Of a DNA stretch of 64,000 bases, positions 49,476 through 60,149 are shown piece by piece. The notes below the pieces were generated by a model. The model worked only from the letters and a program-made list of their open reading frames with translations, made no database searches and was not told the DNA's origin. The number at the start of each line of letters is the position of its first letter. Position 1 is the first letter of the stretch. The position numbers and the translations under genes were made by a program. The DNA is from Cylindrodendrum hubeiense (lineage: Eukaryota > Ascomycota > Sordariomycetes > Hypocreales > Nectriaceae), in the NCBI GenBank assembly GCA_014621425.1, contig JAANBB010000018.1:62001-126000 (forward strand), given 5' to 3'.

Positions 49476-50663
49476 ATGGCAAGTGAAACTCAATTCTCGA
49501 GCCCGGAAGACGGCACAGACCGCATCCTGCGGGTTGGCATCATTGGCTGTGGAGAGATCTCGCAGGTCGCTCACATTCCGAACATCAATTTCCTGGCGCA
49601 CAGATTTCGAACGACATATCTTTGTGACATTTCAGACAAATCTCTCCGCCACTGTGCACAGAAAGTTCTCGGAGGGACGCCCAAGACCACCTCAAGCGCC
49701 GAGGAGCTTTGCTCATCCCCTAATGTCGACGTTGTCATCATCGCCAACGCAGATGCATATCATGTTGAGCATGGACTTCTGGCTCTGAAGAACGACAAGT
49801 ATTGCTTGATTGAGAAGCCAGCTTCCATTTGCTTCCGTGACATTGACACTCTGATTGAAGCTGAGAAGACTTCCAGGGGAAAGGTGTTCGTGGGAACAAT
49901 GAGACGTTATGCAACCGCCTTCCTAGACGCCGTTCAAGAAGTCGGCGGAATGGAAAAAAATACGTACGCAAGAGTGAGGGACATTATTGGACCGAATTCG
50001 ATCCCCGTGGAACAGTCCGGCACATTTCCTCAAAAGTTCAACGACTTCTCTGAAGCGGACTCTCAGGATAGACTCAGCAAATAGGAAGAAATTTTCGCCC
50101 AGGCTATAGGAAAAGAATTCGATCTTCCGGTTACTCCAGAAACGAAAAGAATGCTATGGGTTCTTGGAGCGTGAGTAACTCTGGAATCTGCTGTGTGATC
50201 TAAAACTGACTTTGATAGCCTGGGCACGCACGATCTGTCTGCAATGAGAGAAATCATTGGGATGCCCCAAGCAGTTGTTGGGGCGATTCTGAAACTCCCC
50301 GGAATCTTCAGTGTGCTTTTTCAATATGCCGGTTTTCCCGTCACCTACGAGTCTGGACTCAGCGGCGTCCCGGAATTTGATGCACACATCGAAGTGTACT
50401 CGTCCGAAAAGATCGTTAAAGTTGAGTTTGATACACCATACATCAAGGGTCTTCCTGCCATAGTCACGATACGAGAGAAAGTCGGAAATGGTTATCAGGA
50501 GAGAAAGATCAGGAAAACCTATCAGGACGCGTACACCTTGGAAATGTTAGAGTTTTACGATTGTGCGGTGAATGGCAAAACTCCCAAGAGCAGTGCGGAG
50601 GACGCAAGAAAGGACATTGAGCTTTTTGAGATGATTATGAAGGCAGGGTTCAAAGCTACATAG
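49476..50663 (+). pseudogene. Gfo/Idh/MocA-type oxidoreductase, broken by an in-frame stop
   Basis: Two exons (49476-50170 and 50219-50663) would give 379 residues of an NAD(P)-dependent oxidoreductase. The Rossmann motif VGIIGCGEISQVAH is near the N-terminus, followed by CLIEKPASI (the family's EKP motif) and the C-terminal GTHDLSAMREIIGMP. A TAG at 50082-50084 (codon 203) interrupts it. The frame before and after is the same and the flanking residues (SGTFPQKFNDF before; EEIFAQAIGKEF after) are family-conserved, so no intron explains it. A CAG-to-TAG or AAG-to-TAG change is likely. It could be a sequencing error or a recent inactivation: the rest is undamaged. The ATG at 49476 is the first that suits the family. 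Confidence 0.8.
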
Positions 50664-50856
50664 TTTGCTTCTGGAAGAGCAATGTATACTAAATTTGAGG
50701 GACATGGCTTTCAGATTCTAAATTAGCAACGTTGTATGTGATTCAATATGCAAACTCCCAGATCTAAACATCTTGAAACCAGTGATGAGTCCTAATGATC
50801 ATGTGAACGTAAGCCCTCATCAACCAGAGTACATCCTAGCTCACCCTACTGGACAA

Positions 50857-53766
50857 CTATTCATGTGAAGAATTTAAACTAGCTTCGGGGGCAGTGGCTT
50901 CAACGGCATTGGCTTTAGCGGCGACGACTTCCTTCGTAGCTTTCCCCCTCACCTCGCGGAGTGAAGGTTCGTCATTCTTGTTGGCCACACTTTCTTGAAG
51001 AAGATTCAATCGTCCCGTATGCCTCCCCAGGAGACTACCTCCTCGTTTGGCTTTCTTTGTAAGCAAGTTAGCACTCTCTTCACCTTCGGCTGTCGCCTCG
51101 GCTTCTTCTGCAGGATCCGTGGCCAACTCTTCGGTTTCCCTAGTTTGCTTTTCAGACTCTCGAGCAGGTCGGTCTTCGACACGTGGATCTACTGTTTGTT
51201 CGGGTCCATGCTCCTGTTCCTTCCCTGAGTAAACAATTGAACCTGAACATGCCGTTAGCTACATTAAAAGCTTCCATTAGACTTGGAAAGATCACCTTCA
51301 TCTGTATCTGAAATGTCAACACTCTTCGTGTCTGAAACTTCGTCATAGTCATCAACTGTTGCTTGGCTTTTAATCCCAGGCCCTTCATTCCCATCATTTC
51401 TTGAAGGGCGCGAATAAGACCTCGCTCGCTCCTTCATGTGCACATTTGGTGGTACACCCCAGGCGGTCCAAGAATCCCCGTTCACTTTGTTTGGATTTGA
51501 CTCAATGTATTTCTGGGCGACAGGCCGGTCCCCGTCTCCTAGTTCTTTTCTCGACCCGTAAAGCGGTCCTTGAAAAATCCTGTTGCCAACCTGTCCCTTA
51601 CTCTCATGTTTGACTAATTTGTGGCTGACGCTTTTTGGGCCGTTTTGGGAAGGTTCATCCCAATCGTGCACGTTCTCATTGCTTCTCGTATCTGTTCCCT
51701 TTGGCTTAAACTGTTTAGTCTCCTGTTTAGCCTTTGACTTGACTTTCGTGAAGATTTCTTCCCCGTTGTTTTCCTCTTGGGCTTGGTCGTACACATCGTC
51801 TTCCGAATCTGACCAGGCCTCTGAGTCCAAGTCTGTGTCGACGAGGTCCTGGTAGAACTGTCTTTCCCTTTTAGTTCCTGCTAGAGCAGCCAGAATCATA
51901 AGTCGTGTGCGTTCTAGATACTCGATGTTTAATTGAACACTGTACAAGTATGGGCCCGCGAGAAGAATTTCCTCGCGAAGTTGGAGCCGCTTAGAGGGGC
52001 TATTGGCGACCAAATAGCGCGATAGTAGCATACTGCGGTGATGGCGTTTATTTCCTACTGTATGAAACAGGTCGCTTAGCTGGGCCATGGTCGTTCCTGC
52101 ATCTTCAGCCCCATGATTCACGAGTTGTTCAAGGCATCCTGCTTGCATTCTGATGTCCCCTAGCTCCTCGGATGCTTTTAGTACCAGTCTGATTGTCTGG
52201 GATAAATGCTTCTTAGTTGCGTTTGGTTTTGGTTGCCATTCCGGAACTTCATCATCATCAGGTTCGTACATTGGCCATGTCGGATCAGGAAACACTCCCT
52301 CACACCTGAACAAGGTGCCATGGTTGACACCATTAAAATGAACGGTTTCCATCCACTCGTCTGGATCGCCATATCCGGCAAACAGCACTTCTGCCATGAG
52401 GAATCGAAGATATGGACGAGACTTGAGAGTGTCAGTTCCATGAGCGAGGAGAGTTTCGGCGTGATCTCGCGCAGTTTTTAAATAGGCCTCTATATCATCT
52501 TTCTTGTGCGGCAACATCATATACCTGAGAGAAATGGAGGTAAAAATATCAAGCCAGGCGAATGAAGAAGCCTCATCCTGGTTTTTCAAGTCCCAATTTT
52601 CGAGCAATGCCCGAATTAGACGTTGTGGGGAGTGCGATGGATGAAAAGACTGGACAGGAAGCATATTCTCCAAAACTTGATCGAGTGTCATATTGTATGA
52701 GAGCTGAATCAGAAGATCACTGGTTTCCCATAGTCGGGCCTCAGATCGCAAATGAGAGAAGAGAGGCCGCCAGTCCGTTGTTTCCCATCGTGGAAGAACG
52801 ACTGGCGTCAAACATAATATATGGGAAAGAATATTGAACTAATTTTTTTTCTCTTGAGTCAGCTCGAAGGGTTGGACCATGAAGTTAGCCGGGGGCAACT
52901 TTCGTGAAAATACATACTTCCGTGGAGTCAAGCTGTGGCCAACTTTGTTGCACCAGATTTTTGGCAGCGAGGGAAATTGCTGCTGCTGAAATGTCCCCGA
53001 AATCAAGTTCACTAGCGTATTGTGCTCTTACCAGGATCATGTTCCAATTTAAATCGATTGGGTCATTAGAGGGCCTAGGAGGGTGTAGCTTGGCAAGCTC
53101 TGCGAGCTCTTTGTAGCGCATTCCATCAAGGAGCAACTGGCCGTATTGTACCAGAACGTATCGATTATAGAAGAAAGGCCTGAGTTGATCTCCTAGCTGG
53201 TCAAAAGCAGCACTGAGGCGTCCAAGTCTCCCGAGTCGCGAGAGTTTCTCTAGATAATCTTCCAGGTAGTCCCTTGTGTTTAAAGACATGTGGACCGTGT
53301 TGTCTTGTGGGTTTTCAGGGTTGACCCAGATGGGTACTGTCCTGGCCTGCAAGGGGCGCTCTGCATTTATGATTCGAGGAGGACCCCAATCCTCTTCTTG
53401 GCTACCGGATTCATCGCGGTTGGCTATTTCAGAAAGCCTGTGATGGTTTGGTGAATGGTTTGGTGAATCCCAATCGTCTTCTTCGGCATGATGTTTGTAA
53501 TTGCCAGTTTTCTTGGAGGGCATGCGGGGGTCTGGCAGTGAACTATCCAAAGGGTCCCTCCGCTCGGTAAAAATATCGCGTGTCGGTTGAGGCGCCCGCT
53601 GAAGTTGACGCTGATTGCTATATTCAGCCCGAACCCTCTCGTTTTCTATAATTGTGTTGTACGTGGGCGTATTGGGTGGTCGGCGGCGCGTAGGGTGCGC
53701 CATATTTGTCTGCATGGTCTGATGGTAATTCCGAGAGTCATGATCGAAATGTTTTGACGAATCCAT
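50857..53766 (-). CDS. Hypothetical protein, 925 aa, three exons
   Basis: Exons 53766-52918, 52838-51296 and 51242-50857 join in phase (2778 nt). I do not recognise the family. Residues 1-150 are hydrophilic, rich in Pro/Arg/Asn and contain the doubled phrases SPNHSPNHH and DRDPLDSSLPDP. Residues 150-620 look helical and globular (EDYLEKLSRLGRLGRLSAA, NRYVLVQYGQLLLDGMRYKEL), suggesting a helical-repeat fold. The last 300 residues are acidic and lysine-rich and probably disordered. There are no membrane helices. It is divergent from the gene at 54237, with an 11-bp tandem array between them. Similar two-gene layouts occur in variable fungal regions, but I cannot name a function. Confidence 0.72.
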
Positions 53767-54236
53767 TGTGTCGGCCGCGCGTCACTGGTGTTAAAAAATC
53801 TGTAGGGCTCGCAAGAGAGTCGAAGACGTAGGAGCAGTCACCGGAGCCGAGAGGATCTGGTGGGGAAGACATGTGCCGGAAAATAGCTCAGGCTGTGCTC
53901 CGAGGCAGTGCCCCGAGGCAGTGCCCATGTGGTTCGCCTGCAGTTCGCCTGCAGTTCACTTGCACTTTGTCTGTAGTTCGCCTGCACTTTGTCTGCACTT
54001 TGCCTGCAGCTGAGGAAATGGCTTTGCAAGGCATTTTTGATCCTCGAGTCGCACACCGTATTGATTGGGTCGCACCATCCCTGTATTTTGTCTGACTACA
54101 CCTACATCTGTACTCATAGCCGTAAGGCTTACTCTCATCGGCTCAGAAAATACTTGGTGGTCTCTTGACCTTCACACTAACATCTCGCCATTTGTACGGT
54201 AATTTCGTCAATTGCAAATTGCTACGCTGATACGCC
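53767..54236. promoter_or_regulatory. Divergent promoter with 11-bp array
   Basis: A 470-bp stretch between two divergent starts. Its main content is the 7 x 11-bp array at 53933-54009, with a doubled CGAGGCAGTGCC just to the left (about 53901-53925). Confidence 0.5.
53933..54009. repeat. 11-bp tandem array, seven units
   Basis: Units run 53933, 53944, 53955, 53966, 53977, 53988 and 53999 with no gaps. The consensus is TTYGYCTGCAS; the first two units are identical (TTCGCCTGCAG). Differences between units are nearly all transitions (C/T, G/A), with some G/C at the last base. Confidence 0.85.
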
Positions 54237-55670
54237 ATGAACCAGGACACCATTGGAGCAGCATCTACCCCACCGCCCAGGATAAAGATCCGACGATATG
54301 GCCGCACCGACTACGACAAATATGAGGACCACGTTGGTGGCTCGCAACTTTCTGTCGGGTCCGCCAACATTGGAAAGGTCGAGATCGACTGCAGGTATCA
54401 TTGGAAAAAGGCTGAATGGGGCCTCTTGGGTACTCGACAGACTCCAGCCGCCATTCTTTACATAGATATCACCTTTCGTCAACCGCCTGGACACTGGTTA
54501 CAAACTGCAAGCGTCTTCGTGACCTTGAGTGAAAACGACGCATCATATGCTCTGGTAAAGCCTAGCCGGCAGTCTATTGCGAACTATTCAAACAACTCTG
54601 TGCAGATGACAGAGCATTTCGGGCCCCGAACTCTCGTCGGCATCCCCAGCAACGAATCACAAACAAAATGCACCAAGGCGACGCCTACTGTAGGATTCAC
54701 AGGCTTGGAGGTGGGTGGTATTGGCTTCGAATCTAGCACGACAAAGGATAAAGCTAGTCAATGGGTATTTCAAGGCAGCCTACGGACACCCAAGGACGGA
54801 AGCAGCTACAGAACACTACAATGGGATCTCAGTCCGAATAAATTAAACCCCACGCAACTTTTCCGTCAGGATTTTAGCACTGGTTTTGCGTTTCAACACC
54901 GTCGTCAGCCTATCTACATGCGTGTTGAAATAAATGGCAAGCTTGGCAGCAAAGGCAAACAAATTCTGCAGAGGTTCTCTACAGCGTTTGGGAGCAAAGA
55001 CAAGTCAACTTTAACTTTCATGGATCTGAGAAATACCTCCATGTTCAACAAAAGTCTTGACGAAACGGCTAAATGCTTAGATTTGGAGATGAAGATGGAA
55101 AATCTAAGAAAAACGCCGATGGAGCTGCCACATTCGATCCCTGCGCAATTTGTCTCTGAGGAATCTATGGAATCTTCGTCCGCCCAGGACAAAATTTCTG
55201 TAGAAGAAAAATGCCCTGACGTCAAAGCTGAAGAAGTTGGTGATCCGCTTACTCTTGCGCTTAAAAGGTGTCTCGAACATGGCATCGGAAGCGATTTGGG
55301 TGCAGATAAAACAGCCCATGACATCACCAAACCTATAGACGGTGATGGATCAGGGAGGGATGACTCGGAGATGGGAGAATCCAGAATATCAATCAGCCCC
55401 ATAAGCAGCGAAGACTCACTTGAGGTAGTTCATGGGGAAAGGTTCTGCCGGCTGCTGGCCCGCGCTATCGTCTTCCTCATGAGCTTCGTATTTGTAGTGA
55501 CAGGATTCTTTCGCCACATTCCCGCACAGGCAGCTTTGACCTGGCGACTGGTTAAAGAGCAGCCCTGGGTTGAAGGTGACAAGACGAAGTCCAGGATAAT
55601 CACGCAATCTCTAAAATTGGAAGATGTTGGTCAGTTTCACGCAGCTGAAACAGGAAGCACAGTAACTTAG
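54237..55670 (+). CDS. Hypothetical protein with single C-terminal membrane helix, 477 aa
   Basis: A single exon with the first ATG at 54237. Residues 1-260 appear beta-rich and globular (for example RTLQWDLSPNKLNPTQLFRQ and QPIYMRVEINGKLG). Residues 260-400 are low-complexity, Ser/Glu-rich. A hydrophobic helix lies at about 405-425 (AIVFLMSFVFVVTGFF), followed by a 45-residue basic/polar tail. No signal peptide is visible, so this is a tail-proximal anchor. I do not recognise a characterised family. It is divergent from the 925-residue gene and may be co-regulated with it through the array between them. Confidence 0.75.
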   Translation: MNQDTIGAASTPPPRIKIRRYGRTDYDKYEDHVGGSQLSVGSANIGKVEIDCRYHWKKAEWGLLGTRQTPAAILYIDITFRQPPGHWLQTASVFVTLSENDASYALVKPSRQSIANYSNNSVQMTEHFGPRTLVGIPSNESQTKCTKATPTVGFTGLEVGGIGFESSTTKDKASQWVFQGSLRTPKDGSSYRTLQWDLSPNKLNPTQLFRQDFSTGFAFQHRRQPIYMRVEINGKLGSKGKQILQRFSTAFGSKDKSTLTFMDLRNTSMFNKSLDETAKCLDLEMKMENLRKTPMELPHSIPAQFVSEESMESSSAQDKISVEEKCPDVKAEEVGDPLTLALKRCLEHGIGSDLGADKTAHDITKPIDGDGSGRDDSEMGESRISISPISSEDSLEVVHGERFCRLLARAIVFLMSFVFVVTGFFRHIPAQAALTWRLVKEQPWVEGDKTKSRIITQSLKLEDVGQFHAAETGSTVT

Positions 55671-55891
55671 TACATTTATAGCATTGGGAGCAAATATGCA
55701 AATTTGTTAGTCGAGCATATGCAGTAGGACGCATTCGCAAATTTACGCCGTGGTACAATTTGATCATTCCTCGCCCGCATGTTCCGCTAGACATTCACAT
55801 AACCATACGTGCGATTGAATTATACTCTGCTGCCAATTGCCGCAGCATTTTAAGATAAGCACAATGATTGGATATGATATTACTCATTAAT

Positions 55892-57490
55892 TTAAGTCAC
55901 GGTGTTCGAATTATCCGCGCAACTGAATGAAGCACTCTGCGAAGAGTCATAAGTCTGCTTGATGGACTCGGCAGTACCGTAGCTAAGGAGGAACGATTAG
56001 TTAACACCTCAGCGCATTTATCCACGAAGGAAAACTTACATTCCGCCCACAACCATGAATGCTCCAACGGCGAGAATAGCAATGTGTAAAGCCCACATAG
56101 CATATCCTTTGAAACCAGCAGATCTGTACTTGGGCCCAATGTCGTACATCCACATCAAAGCAGGAAACATCAAGCTCATAGGAGCAAAGCAAACAGCGCC
56201 AGCAAGAGCGAGAATGTAGTTAAAAACCGGGATGGCAGAAGCCGTGATGAAAGCCAGGAACCCGAAGGTGATGTTTAATCCAATCCAGGACGTCCAATGC
56301 TGCCAGGTGTTGGCCTGGAAATGGGACGAATTGCGGAAGAGACGAACGAAAGCGTATTTGGCAGCTGCATGGTTGAAGATGCCTGCGCTGACAATCAAAC
56401 TGGGAAGTGCAATACCGTAGGCGACCTTTTTGACCAAAGGACCGGCGCTACCGAGAGAAGGTGTCGCGATCCACTGGCCGCAGTAGTAGTATACAACCAT
56501 GGAGAGAGACAGATAAACAGAGCCCACAATGATTCCGACGGGGAAGACAGCCTTCTTGTAATCCTTGGGGTTTTTCATTTCGGCGATGATGGGGAGATAG
56601 ACCGGTCCAGCTGCAGAAGAGATGAAGATGGTGGCGGCAGCAGTGACGCCCGCGGCAAAGGTAGGGTGGCCGACAACGTAGAAGCCCAACTCGAAGTCGC
56701 CCTCCGTAGGGGCCGCAGCGGGTCTATCGACGAGAGTGACGCCGATTACAACAGCTAGGATACCACCCATAACGCATATGAAGGCCGCAGTCATGGGCCA
56801 GGTCATCTTGTCGAAGGTTCGAATGGACGAGTACATGATAATGAGAATAGCAGCGACGAAGCTGAACCATACGCTGCAGGCTCCATGATCACTCAGAGCG
56901 TTGAAGGCGATTGATGTGCCGAGGAGGCCAGACCCACAGCAGAGAATGAAGGCGACGAGGAACATGAAGCCGACGAGTTCCTGGCCGATCTTTCCCCACA
57001 TGACACCGCACATGTCGACGATGGCTGAGAAGTTTGTCAGCATTACTAGGGCTTGATTTTATAGCATAGTTACTCACTGTGGCAATGTGGGTGTCGGTTT
57101 CGGAAATCGATGAGGAGACATGCCGTGTCTGCGGAACGTTGTCAGCACCAGAGTCAGAGCGCTTCGGAGAAACGGGCCATAATCCGTACATGTGTTTATG
57201 ACTTGCCATCCAACAATGCAAATGGCACCTGGAACGGCACCAAGGGAGCCCAGGGCGCTAGGGATGCTGAGGACGCCAGTCGCGATCTGGACCTTGAGAA
57301 GGATAATGATCAGTCGTTGCCAGGTGACGGTACGAAAGTCGACACCACCGGCGGATGACTTGAAGACTTCACCATCATCGGAGTGATGATCCATCAATAC
57401 GCCTTCCTTGATACTCGAACCAGATTCATCAGCAATCGGCTCAATAGCCTGTTTACTGATAGACATCTTCTCGTCAGTCGGTGATGCCAT
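55892..57490 (-). CDS. AVT-type amino-acid transporter (AAAP family)
   Basis: Four exons (57490-57190, 57128-57078, 57024-56040 and 55982-55892) give 475 residues and about 11 membrane helices. The N-terminus is hydrophilic and acidic. Family marks are VQIATGVLSIPSALGSLGAVPG in the first helix, YTACLLIDFRNRHPHCH created by splicing, and the middle segment SSAAGPVYLPIIAEMKNPKDYKKA. This matches the fungal neutral amino-acid transporters of the AAAP/AVT group, usually in plasma or vacuolar membrane. The 51-nt second exon is easily missed. The frame is open to a GTG at 57496, but the first ATG is 57490. No functional link with neighbours is evident. Confidence 0.9.
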
Positions 57491-58380
57491 GCTCACGAAA
57501 TGACAGGTGCAATGTGAATTAAGTTGAAGAGCGTCCAGTAAGCCCAGGTTATTTAAGCGATGATATGAGGCTGTTTCGGGGTTTCCACGGCGCGACTGTG
57601 GTTTTATAGATCCCTGGCTGCCTGTTCATAGATATAGAACGGGAGTTTGCATCAGATGTCGAATGCTAGTCTTCAAGCATAGCAGATCTTATCGAGAGAC
57701 TTAAATCCAAACACACCACCAACGTGCAATAGTGGCAGAATGACGAGTAGCTATCCCTGTGGAATGATTACAGGTCCAAGTTGGTTGTGGTGCGGAAGAG
57801 ACGACGGTCTATCCGGGCCTCTGGCCAAGCTAGGAGGGGTCCGGTGTTTCCGCCCGCAGACAGCAGGCCCATGGACCTGGAATCTTGGTACGGACACCAT
57901 TCAACAAGCTGTTTGTTCTATTGGACGGACTGTTATCTAGATTGCTATCTAGCCTGTTATCTAGGGCGCTCATGATTATGGATCTTGGTAAGCATCGCAC
58001 CCCATAACGAGTACGTGGCGATAAGGGTGGATCCATCGTCGGGAGCTAGTCGCACTTCCGACTCAGTCAAGAAGCCAAGTCGGAATGTAGTCTCACGATG
58101 CGCGATTGCATAATCCTCTGGATGCACAATCGCAGGGGTCAAATGATGGATTAGTCTCCTTCGAGTTCACGAGCTCAGCGGTATCTCCAAGTCCCGCGGG
58201 TTAGATACGGCAGCCATCGCCACCAATTAGACTTAATATCAAACATTTTTGTGTCCACCAATCTGTCACAATAGACATCATACTGTACAACTGAACCTAA
58301 GATCTCTTCTGAACATTTCGTATTGACTCTGTGTTTCTAAACTTGCCTTGACCAATCCCATATTGAGTCATCCAGTTACC
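57491..58380. other. Intergenic with a small 12-bp repeat
   Basis: Nearly 900 bp between divergent starts. Three 12-bp units ending TATCTAG lie at 57929-57964. Small ORFs at 57740-58142 have no motif. No gene is supported. Confidence 0.45.
57929..57964. repeat. 3 x 12-bp tandem repeat
   Basis: ACTGTTATCTAG, ATTGCTATCTAG and CCTGTTATCTAG in a row, differing at four positions overall. Confidence 0.6.
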
Positions 58381-60014
58381 ATGGGTTCTGTTCCAACCGA
58401 GGCCAAGAAGCAGGTTCACCTGAACCTGTTTGAAACCGCATGCAGGGGCAATCATGAGTCTCCAGGCCAGTGGTCTAGACCCGGTGACAACTCACACTCC
58501 AAGGATTCGATTGAGTACTATGTCAACTTGGCCAAGCTGGCTGAGAAGGCCAAGATTACCGGAATTTTCTTCGCGGATACCTACGCCGGTCACTCTGTCT
58601 ACGGAGGGAATATGGACGCAATCCTACGGGCAGGAACTCAGGTTGCCCAGCTTGATCCTTTGGTTATTATCTCGGCCATGGCTGTAAGCACATTCCCTTC
58701 ATGGTATTGACTTAGACTGCCATAGCTGACACTAATTCATCAAAGGCTGTGACAAAATCCGTCTCATTCGGAGTGACTGGAAGCACCAGCTACATTCCAC
58801 CCTTCCCACTCGCACGAACCTTCAGCTCCCTTGACCACTTAACTAAAGGTCGGATTGCTTGGAATGTTGTGACCAGTTGGTCTCAAGCTGCTGCTGATGC
58901 GTTTGGCAAAGGTCTGGTGCCGCACGATCAGCGCTACGAGATCGCTGAAGAGTATATGGACATCATGTACCGACTCTGGAACGGGTCGTGGGCAGATGAC
59001 TCTGTCAAGTGGGATAAGGAAAGCCATGTTGCTTATGATCCGAAGCGGATCGCCAAGATTGAGCACAATGGAAAGCATCTAAAGTTGTCAGCCAGGCATC
59101 AGCTGCATCCCTCTCCACAGCGAACTCCGTGAGTTCCAATCCCACACAGTTAATCTGTAGACCTAGGCTAACTATACGGGTTCTTTTTAGTGTCATTTTC
59201 CAAGCTGGTACTTCCAAAGTTGGCCAAGCTTTTGCCGCTAAGCATGCCGAAGCAGTGTACATTGGCGGACTTGTCCCATCGCAGGCATCGTACCAGATCA
59301 AGGCTGCTCGTGACATCGCACGCGCCGCTGGTCGCGACCCCTATACTATTAAGTTCTTTGCAGCTATCAACCCGATTATTGGACGCACCATCGAGGAGGC
59401 ACAGGCCAAGTACAATGAGGCTATGGAGCATGCGGATATCATCGGCGCACTAGCCCAGTTCTCTGGATATACTGGGATCGATATGAGCAAGTATCCACTG
59501 GACGAGGAATTGAAGCTCGACACGTCAAACCCCAAGGAGAGCGCCGTACAAGGTTTCCTTGGGAATTTCGGAGACAGCCAGAAAGACGGCGATGTTTGGA
59601 CCCCTAGGAAACTCGGAGCAAAGATTGCCGTTGGCGGATTCCACCCCACGCCTGTGGGAACACCAGAAATGGTGGCAGATGTAATGGAGCAAGTGAGTGT
59701 ATTCATGGATTAACTTTCTACTCGAGGTCTTTAAATGCACGAGAAGGCTAACATTTCTTCTTCAACAGTGGATAGAAGAGGCCGACGTCGATGGGTTCAA
59801 TATGGCCTACATTAGCAACCCGGGTTCTTTCGAGGACATCGTGGAGCTGCTGATTCCCGAGTTAAGGAAGCGAGGTCTCGTATTCGAGGACTATGCTGTT
59901 CCTGGTGGTACGTTCCGAGAGAATTTGATGAGGGAGCCGGGACAGAAGACGCTTCGAAGTGATCATTATGGAAGCAAGTTCAAGTTTGAGGGCGATTATC
60001 CGTACCAACCATAG
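58381..60014 (+). CDS. FMN-dependent monooxygenase, NtaA/SnaA/DszA type
   Basis: Four exons (58381-58683, 58746-59128, 59191-59692 and 59769-60014) give 477 residues, the usual size of this bacterial-luciferase-fold group. Visible marks are VHLNLFETACRGNHESPGQW at the start, FFADTYAGHSVYGG, LDHLTKGRIAWNVVTSW, and the C-terminal DGFNMAYISNPGSFEDIVELL. Members use FMNH2 from a separate reductase to oxygenate substrates such as nitrilotriacetate, dibenzothiophene sulfone or pristinamycin IIB; fungal members are mostly uncharacterised. No flavin reductase is seen in the window. The exon 2 acceptor is AAG. An alpha/beta-hydrolase (minus) and an MDR oxidoreductase follow closely, suggesting a small catabolic or detoxifying group. 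Confidence 0.9.
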
Positions 60015-60149
60015 CTTCTTTTGAAATGAATTCTATAAACCAGCTGGACAGTGAATCCCTCCGACATGGTTTAACAGTAATGTGCTATTTAAAGAAACTT
60101 CAATCACGGGATAATACTATAAATTTTCTGTTACGGTTGGATGACTAAC

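Noticed and set aside
49986..50084. Intron that would remove the TAG in the Gfo/Idh/MocA gene
   Set aside because: The only GT...AG choice would delete conserved residues (SGTFPQKFNDF), so a nonsense change is the better explanation.
53838..54138. Short frames across the 11-bp array
   Set aside because: An 11-bp repeat without stops opens frames by itself; the peptides are repeat translations.
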